Notes under the pieces: generated by a model
Told to the model about the DNA's origin: nothing
The model's database searches: none
The model's input: only the letters and a program-made list of their open reading frames with translations
In this document: positions 15,001 through 21,949 of the stretch, piece by piece
Position numbering within the stretch: the stretch's first letter is position 1
How the letters are laid out: each line of letters begins with the position of its first letter
Made by a program: the position numbers and the translations under genes
From: Candidatus Liberimonas magnetica
GTDB taxonomy: Bacteria; Elusimicrobiota; Endomicrobiia; Endomicrobiales; JAFGIL01
Reading direction: 5' to 3'
NCBI GenBank assembly: GCA_020523885.1
Contig: JAJAPY010000010.1
Span: 1 to 64,000 of the forward strand
DNA: 64,000 nucleotides

Positions 15001-18000
15001 AAAATGGTTTTTGCTACTCCGCCCAGGCGCCTTATCGCAGGAACGACCATAGGGTATTATCCGGACTATAGCGTTGGAGTACAGACGAATACAGCCATAA
15101 GCATACAGGTCCAGGATTTCTGGGGCAATACCAAGGCGGTATCGCAGCCTACTATAGTTTCAGTAAGGACGAAGTCTCCTCCCAGTAACCCGAAAGCCTA
15201 TGCAAGCGTCAACCCTAACCCGCCGAACCCGCTGACAGGTTATACGTCAATTAACCCGACGGATACTCCTCTGCCTATAACTTTAAATATAGGAGATTCA
15301 ACGGCCAATTTCTATTTCAAGTCCGAGATCGCAGGCACCGTGCCTATAGAGGCCTGGATAGGCGGTCTTCAGCATACTGTTCAGAACCAGACGATTACAC
15401 CAAACAAGATAAGGTATTTTACCATCGAACACTCATATACGAATGCAACCCCGCTCTCAGTGCAGATACCCGGCCCGATAACAGTGCAGGCAAGAGACCA
15501 GTACGGCAACAGGGCCAGCGGAGACACGATAAACGGGAATTATTATGTAAGTAAAGCCAGGTTCTGGAGCTGGGGCAGTACTGCTACGGTCACCTTAAAT
15601 CCGTCCACCTTTACCTTTACGAACACAGCAGGCACTTCTATGCCAGAACCGGGCCGTTTTGTGAACCTTCAGATAACAGACCTGATACAGGAAAATTTAA
15701 GGGTCGGGGCAAGCGATTATCTAGACTCCAGTATCAATGGTTTTACCTCGGATATAAGGGGCTCTGCCGGCGATATAGTTACGGTCGGTGTTGTAATGAA
15801 CCCTGCTGATTTCGCCCCCGGCGGCAAGACCGCCTCTGACCTGGGACTCGGCTCCTACCTGGTCCAGGGCGACGGGACCATACCGTCTAAACCTTCGCCG
15901 ATAGCCATGGTGAGGATGACGTTACAGATAAACCCGAACGTTCCTACTATAGTTTCAAGCGCCACCTGGACCTATGTGAGGGTCCAGCGTGCAGGGTCCC
16001 TGGGGTATAACCAGGTAGCTGAAATATCCTTATATAAAGATGCAGGTGCAAATCCGAACGGCCGTTTCGACGGAGATACCGTACTCGGCAACCCCTACAG
16101 CGCAACGGACCTGTTCCTCTCAAGCGGCACCATCACGGATGCAGTGAGCGACGAAGTAACGTTAAAGCTCAGGCTCCCGCAGGTAATTACAAGGACTCCT
16201 CAGGTATATTTCCTGTGTGTAAAGATACCTTCTGACGCGACCAGGAACGCCACTCTCGGGCTCAAGCTTCCTTCAAATGCTTTAACTATGACAGGTACGG
16301 CCCTTCTTGCACGCAATAACTTCCCGTTCACTTCATACTTATCCAGCGTGCACACTGAACCTGCAAAAGTCCTTGTTGAACTCAGGGACATATCCGCCTG
16401 GTATGACCCGGACGCGGACTCCAACGGGCCTTTGCCTCTTAAGAGTTATGATTACGTGCCGCAAGGGTTTACCGCAACCGGCATGATACGGATAGGTATG
16501 TGGACCAGGGATTACACCGCCCTTTGGAAGCAGCTGACAGTGACGCGCACCGGCGTGGGGCCAGATTCGGACCTGGTATCTGCCAGGTTGTTTTCGGATA
16601 ACGGCGACGGCCTGTTCCAGTTCGGGACGGATATGCCTGTATCTGAAGAAGCCGTGTTTTCAGGAGGCCAGGCAAAGGTATTGATAAACAACCACTTGAT
16701 AGACACAAATACGCAGTATTTCTTCCTCGTCTATAAAATAGCGGACGGAGCTGTCCTCGGCAATACGATAGGCGCAAGGCTTACTGTGACCGATTTCAGC
16801 ATGGCAGACGGAAATATGGCGGCGGAAGACCCGATCAAATACCCTGCCCAGGCCGCCTTGTTCAATTTCCTCACTGCCACTCCTGCTATTCAGGCGACCC
16901 AGGACCATCTTATTGTAGACCAGGCCCTCTCTGGAGGCGTTGTGCCAGGTGCGGTTACCCAGGGAGATCAGGACGTGCCTCTTGTATTGTTAAGGTTGAG
17001 GACAGATTATAGGAACGTTTTATGGAACAACCTGAAACTTACCCGCAGGAACGTTAATGATAGGAACTCTGACAAAGATGTGGCTAACGTCAAAGTCTAT
17101 TATGACCGCGGCATAGGTTATATGACCCAGGGCCTGACTGCAAGCAGTACAGCTTCGGCCCTTATAAGGCTTACCACCACCTATGCTTTTGGCCCGAAAG
17201 GTTATTTGTATGTCGGGAATGAAATAATGCAATATACCAGTGTAATATCTTCGGATACGTGCATCTATGTGCCTGCCGGAGGAAGAGGAGCCTTAAATAC
17301 CGCTGCAGTCGCGCACGGGCAGGGAGAACCGGTCGTAGGCACAGGAGACACTATCCTGCAGCCTAAAATAGACCAGCTTGTTTCTCCTGATGTGCCTCAA
17401 TATATGAGGTTCGTGTCTTCCAATGTTTCGATACCGATAAACGGGCCGAACGGAGGCCAGCAGATCTTGGCCGATAAGCCGTACCCGAACGGAGTAGGAA
17501 AAGTCTATTTCATTGCTTATGATGTAGATTATTTTGCGGCTCTCGGAGAAACCTATCTCGGTCTTGACGTAAAAACAACAGGCTACTTTACCGTGAATTA
17601 TCCAAAACTCGTTGACCCGAGCAAAATACCGTTCTCAAGCGAAATAGTAAGGATAAACGAATATCCGGACAAAATAACGGTCACTCCCAAGGAAACCACT
17701 ATAGGTGACAGCCTGATGCAGGGAACTACGAACCAGGCTGTTCTGTCCTTTACTCTGGAGGCCGACAAGTCCTATGGTTTCCTTAACAGCATTTATTTAA
17801 ACCGTACCGGAAATACGGCCGACGTTGACGTGACTGCGGTCAAAATATGGTATGACGGAGACGACAACGGTTTCCTGTCTCCGAATACTACCAACGACTG
17901 GGTGATAGGCACAGGGACTTTCGGCGGCCAGAACGTAGAAGGGGAAGCTTTCATAAATATCGCTACAAATACGCTTACTTTAAAAGGCGGTTCAGAAGTA

Positions 18001-21000
18001 CAGCCTGACCTCTGGAGAAAGATAGCAACGGAAGCCTCAAAAGGGAAAAAGAACTACTTTATAACTTATGATATTTCCCCCGTTACCCTTCCGGAATATA
18101 CCATGGGTGTAAAAATAAAAGGAGCAAGTGCGTTCCTTGTGTCTACGCCTAATACTATACTGTCCACTAACCTGCCTTATGAGTCCCAGTTAAGGACTAT
18201 CGTCGCTTCCCCGAGAAACGTGACCGTTGTCCCTGAAGCTCTGGATGTTTCGTTCCTTGCCAAGGAACTCAATGCGACCGATAATACAGTTTATCTGCAG
18301 TCTGTGGCGAACTTCCAGCCTGTAAAAGGCGGCGCAGTGATAGATACTGAGATAATCCTTTATGATTCTATAAACCTTGCGGACAATACGCTTAATAACG
18401 TCACCCGCGGCACGTGGGGTTCCAAGGCCGCCAGCCATGCTGCAGGCGCCATGGTCTCCCGTTCTTATGAACAGGGCATGATAAATGCGTCTATCCTGAA
18501 ACTTAAGCTTTCCTGCGACAACTTCCAGGTCAGGTGGTACAGGCTAAAACTTAACCGGACACTCCCTGCGGGCCTTTACGGGTATGACCAGGACGTCAAG
18601 AACGTTAAAATATGGAAAGATAACGGCAACGGCATTTTTGACAGGGATCAGGCCACGGGGCTTATAGCCTCGGAAACCCTCGTTTCTACAGGGACCGCGA
18701 ATTTCGGGACGGTCATCGACGGAGTATGTTTTGTCCAGCTCCACGGCGACGGGATTGACGGCAAGGGAGAACAATACCTTCTCATAAAGGCAACTCCGAC
18801 TGTCTTCTGGGTAACGATGGACATAGACCAGACAGCTACCCAGGGCGCTGTCATAGGCGTGCAGTGCCCGTACGGGGCTTCCTTTGAAGTCGGCGCAAGG
18901 GAAAGGAACGACCCCGTACACCATATTATAGACGGGGATGAACTTGAGTTCAGCAGTGTTGTACCGTATAAAGCCGACCCGTTCCCGTTCCGTTCAGGCA
19001 GCTATTTCTTATATGCCACTGTAAACACGCTGTCCGTCAATTATGAGGCCATAATGCCTGGTAAAGCGAGCCAGAATGCGACGAATGTCCCCATGATGTC
19101 TTTAAGCATGAAATCGGATCAGAATACGGTCATCTGGCAGGGTTTAAAAGTTGACCTGACAGGCACAGCCATAGATAAAGACCTGTCTGCGGTAAAGATC
19201 TGGGCGGATGTGAACAAGAACGGGTTATTTGATGCCGGGGACAGGGCTCTGAACTCCAAGAACGAGCTGGCAGGGCTCATCACTTACGGGACCGAGCACT
19301 TTGCAAACAGGACGGTGGCTATCCGTTTTAAAAAGCCGCCGGTAGTTAATTCGACCGAGACCGTTAAGTTCTTCGTAACTTATGACCTGGACACGCTTGC
19401 AACTATCGGGCACACGCTGGGGCTGTCCATAGCTAATACGAATTATTTTATTGTTAATTCGCCCAGCCTTGTCAAGTTGACCCGGTCGGCGCCTTACGCC
19501 ACCGACCTTGTTACTATCCAGCAGTTCCCGAACACGCTTACCTTTGAACCTTATCCGTGGAGCGATCCGACTCATTTGCCGGACCTGCTTAACGGAGCGA
19601 TAATAACCCAGGGAGATTTAAACGTTCCCGTAATGAAATTCAGGCTAAAGACCGACGTATCGGAAGCTCTCTGGACAAAGATAAGGGTTGAGCGCATAGG
19701 CCAGGGTGCGGCAGGCCAGACTTCAGGCGGCACTAATAACGATATCGCCCTGGTAAAGATCTTTAAAGATTCGAACGGCAATGAAAAGTTCGACGGAGGA
19801 GACCTGCTCATTTCTTCAGGCACAGATAAATTCCCGCTGGACACGGTGGGCCCGACCTGCGACATCTCTTTGGCAGAGCCCCAGATCATAAGGCCCGTGT
19901 CCCAGGTCTATTTTGTTGTCTATGATATAGCTACAACAGCTTATGCAGGCAACAGCATAGGCGTAAAAATAAAGGACCGCTCAAGCCTGGCCGTCAATGA
20001 CCCTAACAGCTTTGCAGTGTTCCCGACATCCCCGCCGTTCCAGGCCGGCGGCTGGTTCCAGAGCTCCTATGCTCCCATACTTCCTATTAAAGTGAAGATG
20101 GCTTGCCAGAACCTGGCGCCCGTGGTCAAATTGCCCGGGGACAAGAATATACCCATGTTAAAGCTCAACCTGAACTCCGAATCAAACCCCATAACTATTT
20201 CGTCGATAACTGTTTATCAGACCGGCGAAATAAACCGGCCTCAAAGCGACCGTGACTGGTACTTGGGCATAGGCGACGGAGATTTCTCTGCCATCAAACT
20301 CTGGAGGGACGACGGTGACGGGCTTTTTGACCAGGTAAAAGATACTATGATCGACAGTATTCCGAGCAAGAAGTCTCTGATGGATGCCGGAGTTATTCTT
20401 AGAAGCGATGTCGGCGCCATCCGCTGTTTCTCAGGCGGCCTGGCTACCTTATATTGCGGAGATATCATTAATGCAAAAGTGCAGAATTATTTTCTTACCG
20501 CAGATATGGGCACGACCGACCTCGGAGGAAAGCCCGTATTCCAGCATTCGGCAGGCCTTACGATAGGGTCTTACTCTGACCTTAGTATAGTGCCTCGAAC
20601 ATCAGCGTCCAGCATAGACAATACCTTCCCGTATGAATCAAAAAGCTTACGTTTGGCGGATGTTGCTATCTTAGCCGTGAACGTCAGGCCGGACAAACCC
20701 GGAGTAAATGACGTTGCCTGGTTCAATTCTACAACAAAAATAAGTGCAAAATGGGAGATAATCAAGGTTCAGCAGGCTCAGATAACTTCTTACATGGCAG
20801 CTCTTGGAAGTAATCCTGACCTGGAAGATATGACGATGGGCATGGGGCAGAACGGCTGGGCTTCCACGCCTACGCAGTCCATAGACCTTACAGGTCTTGC
20901 TTTGAGCGAGCCTATAGTGACATTCCTGGGAGCTGATTTACTCGCAACACAAGCTAACGGGACAAGCATAACAGCTTACCTGCCTGCAGGCCATCCAAGG

Positions 21001-21939
21001 ATAGGCACACCTGCTACGGCTGGTTTTGACAGTGGCGGGCAGATTATAATAGGAAGAGAAATAATAGGTTATACAGATTCAAGCGGCGATTCGTTTAAGA
21101 ACATAACAAGGGGCCTGCATAATACAACTATAGAAGATCATTATAAGTCCGATCAGATAACGAACCATGCCTACTTCCTTAAAGTTAAAGCTGTTTCAAG
21201 CCTGGCAGGCATAACACCTCAGGTCTGGGGAGTTATAAAGGTAGATATGTCGCCTCCTTCCAACCCTGAAAATGTATTGCCCGCTCCTGCTGTATCTGGG
21301 GTCCCTGCTACGGAAGGAAAATATGAAGTTAAATGGGTAAGCGCAAAAGATTTTGAATCAGGGATTGAAGAATATGAAGTACAGGAAAGGATGGACGCTA
21401 ACCCGGTCTGGCAGACTATTGACGTGATATCAGGCAACAATTTCAGCATAAATGTTGGAGACGGCCTGGCCGCTGACATTAACGGCGTTTCGATAAAAGA
21501 CGATGCAAGGCCCGAAGGCCACTTCTATTATTACAGGGTAAGAGCAAAGAACGGAGCAGGTTCCTGGGGCCCGTGGTCTGAAATGTCTTTACCAGCTACT
21601 ACCGGTATACCTAACGATGTTATTTCTGCGGTATCCAACTATCCTAACCCGTTTGATACGCGCAGGGGCGGACAGGAAGGAAAAACCAATATAACCTATA
21701 TATTAAATCAGAATGCTGAAGTCACTATTTCAGTGTACGACCTGTTAGGTTATCTTGTTACAGAATGGAGATTTAGCCAGGGCGAGGAGGGCGGAAAGCA
21801 GGGTACTAACGTTGTTCCCTGGGACGGCACTAACGAAGCAGGGCAAAAGGTCGCAAAAGGCGGGTATATTGCCCAGATAAAAGTAAAATCGAACCGGGGT
21901 GTTGTTACTTCTATAAGAAAGATAGGAGTAATACACTAA
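1..21939 (+). CDS. Giant secreted Ig-like repeat protein with FlgD-like C-terminal sorting domain (5' end outside window)
   Basis: The frame is open from base 1, so the first ATG at 232 is internal; at least 7,312 residues lie in the window. From base 994 to about 13020 there are 32 units of about 125 residues (my count), each opening like 'KLLVLVPGE' and containing 'TAG' plus a core of the type 'VTVNACDKYWN'. The D and the N four residues later are kept in all 32. About six more degenerate Ig/filamin-like units ('QDxYGN') run to about 15730. Then come eight modules of about 200 residues with EF-hand-like 'DxNGxFD' loops, a fibronectin-like segment (about 21240-21600) and a FlgD-like domain with 'YPNPF' and 'WDGTNEAGQKVAKGGY'. 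The last domain matches the sorting-domain type carried by type IX secretion cargo. I infer a cell-surface fibre or adhesin. No catalytic motif was seen. Function unknown. Confidence 0.9.
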   Translation, partial: KTTVNWTYSRPSLSYSWEDGHYYRARVKGSDNINNAEAVISSSTFIYDVTNPTSCITNGRKPGGQSCALVNQYLADLMYVEGTANDLPPASLYASGIKDTNGVEYCIIMESNTPTHVYENGIPDSTHDWQWDDVSSTWTLYSGTLLWTKAEGGAIWNTKSMTGKWYTGRWYLVKSRAIDKADNQQDMASASWTRFAITQPADHLTVSVDNASPEAGQTVTVTIEARDNKNNLAKDYTGTVVLRVDQNYGIAGSGPEFPRGTATPPDGVGWLPSTYTFVMANEGKYTYVTSRATETLKFAKQGTRTLWAADITDPTHVNGKKENIIVSAAKAKKLRVLVPNQVRAPGVYSGITGSVVPIVAGTAIEVTVDACDDYWNVAPSTSAVVNLAINPRSSPSLPQAYEDNSSQNKELKNGSNLPQGTTVYSVTLITKGNRTLTASAGGLWTPSTSGNISVSAQPSEVLQVLVPGEVQREGKSPHYPSSGNGGKSVAVDISTQTVDNPFAVTVNACDKYWNTDTGAVQWIDLATTDIYDTNPSSKQFSSGSTTFTLNLKTGNLAIGCTSRYNVVYASASVHEGAALANASSTGITVKPSTAAYVMILMNGETHKPGKTTAPAGKLNSPATLTAGTTTTVTVLLTDKYYNFTSTANATAGELTMPIIDIYTSDPNDPFSASAKGSSIGTQLIKGKATYPVWLKTANDTGVTADNWLLYARDTDGEGKDYTPADTPSQNVQVDADTVVKLLLLVPGETHVPASAAYPGGKSYTTIGSTIAGREYIVTVKTCDRFWNRNRNGNTRTVYVRTPDDTNDDEPIGSTLNNGLRPFTLTMKTVGITGSKTQRIFAVDPSNPPSQQWSTGTISGAGTMTLYPDAASRLSLIVQGENEAPGTALGKSGPALQPDAGQTFWIRVNVCDQYFNRVLQLAPTVQVSFPNDYGYDSPPAQSWMNDGALGYKTFNISLSVASTQQVLIHHIDNIFTDTSTIVNVKSKQAAQLLLLMPGEQFRPGKTSGIKGKSAVTPDPQTAGVAFIVTALSVDEYWNQASTNTSVSLTLEDQYAGTISPKNLVLKTTFSLILYSKDSQSTLTLTDGSGGMADYWNDGSTMRSYVNLTANVPYRAFVVAPGECATNNDKPIAGKYNVLPYGKSGTPTTRIADTNFTCTLYVVDQYYNLLDDEDSTPVLSFNTAGHYIRSNDPNDGTTPWGALDPVQWTTETVNKDTGKTFTWRFITSIGTTIQPGTGWNIIVDTPTNPSNYKPSMTQAIKVTTNTVVNYPQLLVLQPNQAYWPGSQYGKSTRSGADQVAGSTYTITVKCTDRYFNQTNDAPIVSIKTYDAYDDETQWANKPLAAGQRTFVMKHYTAAANSAWLTAVHNSGGKVTYSSSTTNNFMVNPSSAVKLQVIVAPAVDETEVPGKWNQTPYGKTSSITTKTAGTSFNVRVNGVDLYWNKVTGAAADVKLASTDTHDSEPLSTRPLDEGTTSFIWTFISATTNGWTLTATDEDAQPLTSYTSPVIPVNGAAASKLLVLVPDEVPDAGSSTGRSGTVATQTAGVPFVITVNAVDSSNNINRDVQSDVNVWLKTTDPYDATIATQTFINGTTTFTHIFITATDATNKAYHPTPPGISASWRIDAYSTTLSSRASSLVLVNPNNDTATRRLLVLVPGETPVPGKNPYTGNTGGKNSNITSRTAGVAFNVTVNACDYWWNRNISFNPANVSLTSNDPNYTPISAQTLNTGTTVYSLTLVSRNDTGWTVSANHADYTGYTSPQVPVAPNAAQKLLVLLPNQTDAGNWGTSTGRSGTPGEQTAGKQFKITVKACDNWFNFKPTDVSSICVVTSDTYDLNPSTRMLVAGVTNFTATVVTAGSGQNIKVYDRTSPYMDMNTSDPFDVVAGSATKLLVLLPNQTPLPGSATGRTGTVINQTAGTPFTVTVRSTDNSYNLKSNPSMVRVDTSDQWDLHPSTRALEAGTTYFEMMLVTAGAGHVLTSRDAETTPTLALNNSSTLTVVPNSAEKLQLLVPGETAVPGKYYNGYNPAPHGKTSNVTTRTAGKTFVATVNLVDAYFNKVSVNYPSVRLTSTDPYYVITSSQQLQSGTTTFTVKLVTSGSDPSNPPASYNAWTMTASDVDLDNPLYVSTTSPNISVSPDTCKKYQIILPGETAAPGKTTGKSGKTEDSTVRKSTAGVTFPVYVRACDDYWNVCNVGNNATVTTTDSNGVVVPSAATPLVSGKRTFDVTLKRATTIGWTINVTGGGYTQYTTAGIVTDPSGPSKLLCLVPNETHAPGSSTGKGGSVLGQTAGKSFVITTFITDSEWNLVPSTSAKIGITTTDPYDVHPDSASTSGGVANFSIEFHKGIGESYTIKASTAEGNKLESYTTPMINSVAGDAVKLQLLTSPQAFNPGSSTGKTGTPSTWISGTPGQVTARVVDKYWNRQTSAETTVRLACDDPYYSVPVPNSFPTSLGQAIIDTTLISATQSGWTIIASTIAAGATNPQLLPSSCDNVKVTAGVASKMLVLVPGESLLPGSTYGRTGNKTLETAGVGFNVTVQVTDNKWNPISDSTQTIRLTSNDPFAPSIPDKQAQGGYAVFFATMITGNAGALNTSTRTTTLTTADVTAGSSKLVDSGTGSVPVGPAPEATYLLMLLPNQTHNPGHPPYAPTSTGWNPGGASGYPSVLTAGASYYITVGVCDKYWNINPNVTAPVVTVTKSDTYTSNPPAVALSGGKNTFEFSCKKATLYQELSDKTTCQATAGGYYISQATVSVSPAPDTPPNAKLLILPEGQSALPGSVTGKTGNTKIQTAGVWFPVKVFCTDRYNNINKNFQPGVTLTSTDPNDDTALGLPGFSWDPKYQPLVNGTTVFMITLVTANTGHYLTANDTDGSDPYYGNTMSDKVNVNSGGAVKLQVLLPGETAKPNTAIGKEGTVQEQTAGKSFNVTVNCTDVLWNRNDAAANTMVALNSAEPYAVLPSTQSTVSGQVILPVTLYKATTSNVIISSATTTSYILGTSSIFTVIASTDARLHITLPGETYKPGKGPYNGTGGKQGTITQQTAGQNFTATVRGTDNYYNLKTGMGSALVTITYSDQWVNPPNSAALSSGVQPFVINMVTYSTQTVYATYAVPIISSATSSGVYIHPKYSEKYLQILAPNEVAQPGHASTRGRSGSPSNRTAGVAFKVTVNACDQYYNPVSTNPVVTVTTNDVYDQEPASKALIGGTTTFDLMLVSAKVTRSSATANSFMRDYTGDMTVIADDRSTSDQRLQILLPNEKAAPGKWNNGTNSTPWGKTGYPSAQTAGVAFPITVRTTDKYWNPTTIYQPFVDVSASDPNNGLGVLPIQLTGGVKVFDSSSIKTWFVTANRYSVISSSYTSGTKYHLPYVSTPVYVNSGGSEKLLALVPGETYKPGTPNGKSGPHNSVTAGLPFNVTVYGCDSNWNYVNGETSLVRLTNTDIYSNMSLGLGYKEQGLDSNAKTVFSQIIYKASTHTFTATDQSPENGTIDFYFTTFTVTAVSSAAVKMQVLVPGETYKPGKPPYTIGGGKTGAPWPQVAGSSFTATARLVDPYWNTVNSGHQARIDTQDPYDVHPATTSLVGGKREFDIKMVTSSSWTLTGVDIDNPLIAVGVSSPVFVAPGGAKKLQVLLPGETLVQGHINGKTGTPKARIAGKAFNVTVNLCDDNWNTIVSGPMPSVTLGSDDVYWSTPTALTLSNGTKEFAATLITAATHTITAQAEGYTLGVSSPVYIRPNEAKQLLVVLPNQQRVNGKYNVAPFGRSGSVATQTSGVQFYSTVYAVDDYYNWVSTVTQNAINTTTSDTNDVNPGNLYMAYGLAIASCTVRTVALTTISAQDNDGGVYPNLASGQSSPFTMAAGPVKKLQVLVPGEFPAPGTDSGRTGTPYHATAGHPFTVTVRTCDTYWNLRYSTPTISVWTSDPNYNINNPGAATWSGLITTSKTVALTMVTASTGTTKYYVYVEDQTDVLTPLTSQGITTDADIAEKLLVILDGEDFKGGTATGKSGMPAEQTAGTAFPVRAAICDHYWNRVTNVPELIKVTSPVDLYDVEPSSSQVDTGSGTTPQMMFTLTMATTYQYIRADDVDYIYPQCTGNNSSVFNVKPAPPTKLQILLPGETGMPGKWNNGINTPPYGKTGSPGSVPQTAGVSFNATVNLVDVFYNVQTAVTQPYVHVNTNDKYDVEPSTKQLVSGSNYFDINLHTANTFHMLTAIDTSYTYTSDASPLFTLEHSSAARLIPLMPNETYVPGSSTGKTGTPSTWFAGGNFTTTVYLTDMFYNRVRDGVTMPNVTFTSWDPQDTEPSVPLTFVDGANTFPVFPKTAASTWTLTAVQTDVPSKYMSGKSSDIRIWPGNVNHFEFVNLVSTVIAGTGFDVRVNIHDPYHNLVDTGTNWTGYATPNRLVRFISDVYTSPQNASTPADYDFALGDNGTALFPIGITLRRASKTVSDKRHIQVYDTQVTSIKADGYIYVRPGSFYKMAVSTSIAEPGSPVHNTLLPAGSASNNANIQVIGQMVDSYNNEISSAGLTAHLFIRDVYGSTGTIKDGAPGQAHHVWESTTTDANGRVGYSSVINGPGALYYYASTIAGHYARVWIATFTAPGDISAFTADYRNISGRITTTGGTPVEFRFKDMPASMTAGIESPAIKVERYDVFGNITSQGLSQPILSSNSLSPQKQFRWPSGASNNLISVGNKIDITNGNTFAQFYYYDEMSSYPQGENSRPGQWQLKATGLNLDASQNLIVKPAATVKLAFTNPPRTELAKSIKAADLQTVQEFIIQPQDSYSNPTISTFTSIFVHLTSDRLQSKTSDYYAFSISSMSIGSFNDGIRTVVEIATNTYFTKVYYKDTRASNSYTPVNSKPIIQAKETPEKFWTMGTQLVTILPDYISKTVFISPNQQLTAGTTSQLFLIQTQDPYSNPSPVLYGDSDPNISYTGIRFGLSCTSPSTYKRFKTVGYGWQNSTGVVLMKINTDTTSFYMVDTCAGNYNLRASEDRFTTKGWGVAIQTYTVVADVPYKMVFATPPRRLIAGTTIGYYPDYSVGVQTNTAISIQVQDFWGNTKAVSQPTIVSVRTKSPPSNPKAYASVNPNPPNPLTGYTSINPTDTPLPITLNIGDSTANFYFKSEIAGTVPIEAWIGGLQHTVQNQTITPNKIRYFTIEHSYTNATPLSVQIPGPITVQARDQYGNRASGDTINGNYYVSKARFWSWGSTATVTLNPSTFTFTNTAGTSMPEPGRFVNLQITDLIQENLRVGASDYLDSSINGFTSDIRGSAGDIVTVGVVMNPADFAPGGKTASDLGLGSYLVQGDGTIPSKPSPIAMVRMTLQINPNVPTIVSSATWTYVRVQRAGSLGYNQVAEISLYKDAGANPNGRFDGDTVLGNPYSATDLFLSSGTITDAVSDEVTLKLRLPQVITRTPQVYFLCVKIPSDATRNATLGLKLPSNALTMTGTALLARNNFPFTSYLSSVHTEPAKVLVELRDISAWYDPDADSNGPLPLKSYDYVPQGFTATGMIRIGMWTRDYTALWKQLTVTRTGVGPDSDLVSARLFSDNGDGLFQFGTDMPVSEEAVFSGGQAKVLINNHLIDTNTQYFFLVYKIADGAVLGNTIGARLTVTDFSMADGNMAAEDPIKYPAQAALFNFLTATPAIQATQDHLIVDQALSGGVVPGAVTQGDQDVPLVLLRLRTDYRNVLWNNLKLTRRNVNDRNSDKDVANVKVYYDRGIGYMTQGLTASSTASALIRLTTTYAFGPKGYLYVGNEIMQYTSVISSDTCIYVPAGGRGALNTAAVAHGQGEPVVGTGDTILQPKIDQLVSPDVPQYMRFVSSNVSIPINGPNGGQQILADKPYPNGVGKVYFIAYDVDYFAALGETYLGLDVKTTGYFTVNYPKLVDPSKIPFSSEIVRINEYPDKITVTPKETTIGDSLMQGTTNQAVLSFTLEADKSYGFLNSIYLNRTGNTADVDVTAVKIWYDGDDNGFLSPNTTNDWVIGTGTFGGQNVEGEAFINIATNTLTLKGGSEVQPDLWRKIATEASKGKKNYFITYDISPVTLPEYTMGVKIKGASAFLVSTPNTILSTNLPYESQLRTIVASPRNVTVVPEALDVSFLAKELNATDNTVYLQSVANFQPVKGGAVIDTEIILYDSINLADNTLNNVTRGTWGSKAASHAAGAMVSRSYEQGMINASILKLKLSCDNFQVRWYRLKLNRTLPAGLYGYDQDVKNVKIWKDNGNGIFDRDQATGLIASETLVSTGTANFGTVIDGVCFVQLHGDGIDGKGEQYLLIKATPTVFWVTMDIDQTATQGAVIGVQCPYGASFEVGARERNDPVHHIIDGDELEFSSVVPYKADPFPFRSGSYFLYATVNTLSVNYEAIMPGKASQNATNVPMMSLSMKSDQNTVIWQGLKVDLTGTAIDKDLSAVKIWADVNKNGLFDAGDRALNSKNELAGLITYGTEHFANRTVAIRFKKPPVVNSTETVKFFVTYDLDTLATIGHTLGLSIANTNYFIVNSPSLVKLTRSAPYATDLVTIQQFPNTLTFEPYPWSDPTHLPDLLNGAIITQGDLNVPVMKFRLKTDVSEALWTKIRVERIGQGAAGQTSGGTNNDIALVKIFKDSNGNEKFDGGDLLISSGTDKFPLDTVGPTCDISLAEPQIIRPVSQVYFVVYDIATTAYAGNSIGVKIKDRSSLAVNDPNSFAVFPTSPPFQAGGWFQSSYAPILPIKVKMACQNLAPVVKLPGDKNIPMLKLNLNSESNPITISSITVYQTGEINRPQSDRDWYLGIGDGDFSAIKLWRDDGDGLFDQVKDTMIDSIPSKKSLMDAGVILRSDVGAIRCFSGGLATLYCGDIINAKVQNYFLTADMGTTDLGGKPVFQHSAGLTIGSYSDLSIVPRTSASSIDNTFPYESKSLRLADVAILAVNVRPDKPGVNDVAWFNSTTKISAKWEIIKVQQAQITSYMAALGSNPDLEDMTMGMGQNGWASTPTQSIDLTGLALSEPIVTFLGADLLATQANGTSITAYLPAGHPRIGTPATAGFDSGGQIIIGREIIGYTDSSGDSFKNITRGLHNTTIEDHYKSDQITNHAYFLKVKAVSSLAGITPQVWGVIKVDMSPPSNPENVLPAPAVSGVPATEGKYEVKWVSAKDFESGIEEYEVQERMDANPVWQTIDVISGNNFSINVGDGLAADINGVSIKDDARPEGHFYYYRVRAKNGAGSWGPWSEMSLPATTGIPNDVISAVSNYPNPFDTRRGGQEGKTNITYILNQNAEVTISVYDLLGYLVTEWRFSQGEEGGKQGTNVVPWDGTNEAGQKVAKGGYIAQIKVKSNRGVVTSIRKIGVIH
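994..13020 (+). repeat. Array of 32 Ig-like protein repeats (about 376 bp each)
   Basis: Hand count of the opening motif (variants of 'LLVLVPGET' and 'LLPNQT') gives 32 units between 994 and about 13020, average spacing about 376 bp. Each unit carries 'D-x-x-x-N' after a beta strand, and most carry a later 'T-x-D-P-Y-D' turn. A cysteine precedes the aspartate in 13 of the 32 and is shifted by one in three more. Units are clearly diverged, so this is an old array, not a recent expansion. Confidence 0.85.
15760..20650 (+). repeat. Eight modules with EF-hand-like acidic loops
   Basis: Eight copies of a module of about 200 residues. Each has an acidic loop such as 'KDNGNGIFDRD', 'ADVNKNGLFDAGD' or 'RDDGDGLFD', then a strand like 'YFVVYDIATTAYAGNSIGVKI', then an 'LPY/LPFxS' linker to the next module. 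The loops resemble dockerin/EF-hand calcium sites; calcium binding is inference. Two modules and the region after the eighth hold an extra insert (near 17215, 18343 and 21050) of the form 'xEIIxYT..ITRG'. Confidence 0.7.
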
Positions 21940-21949
21940 AAAACCATTG

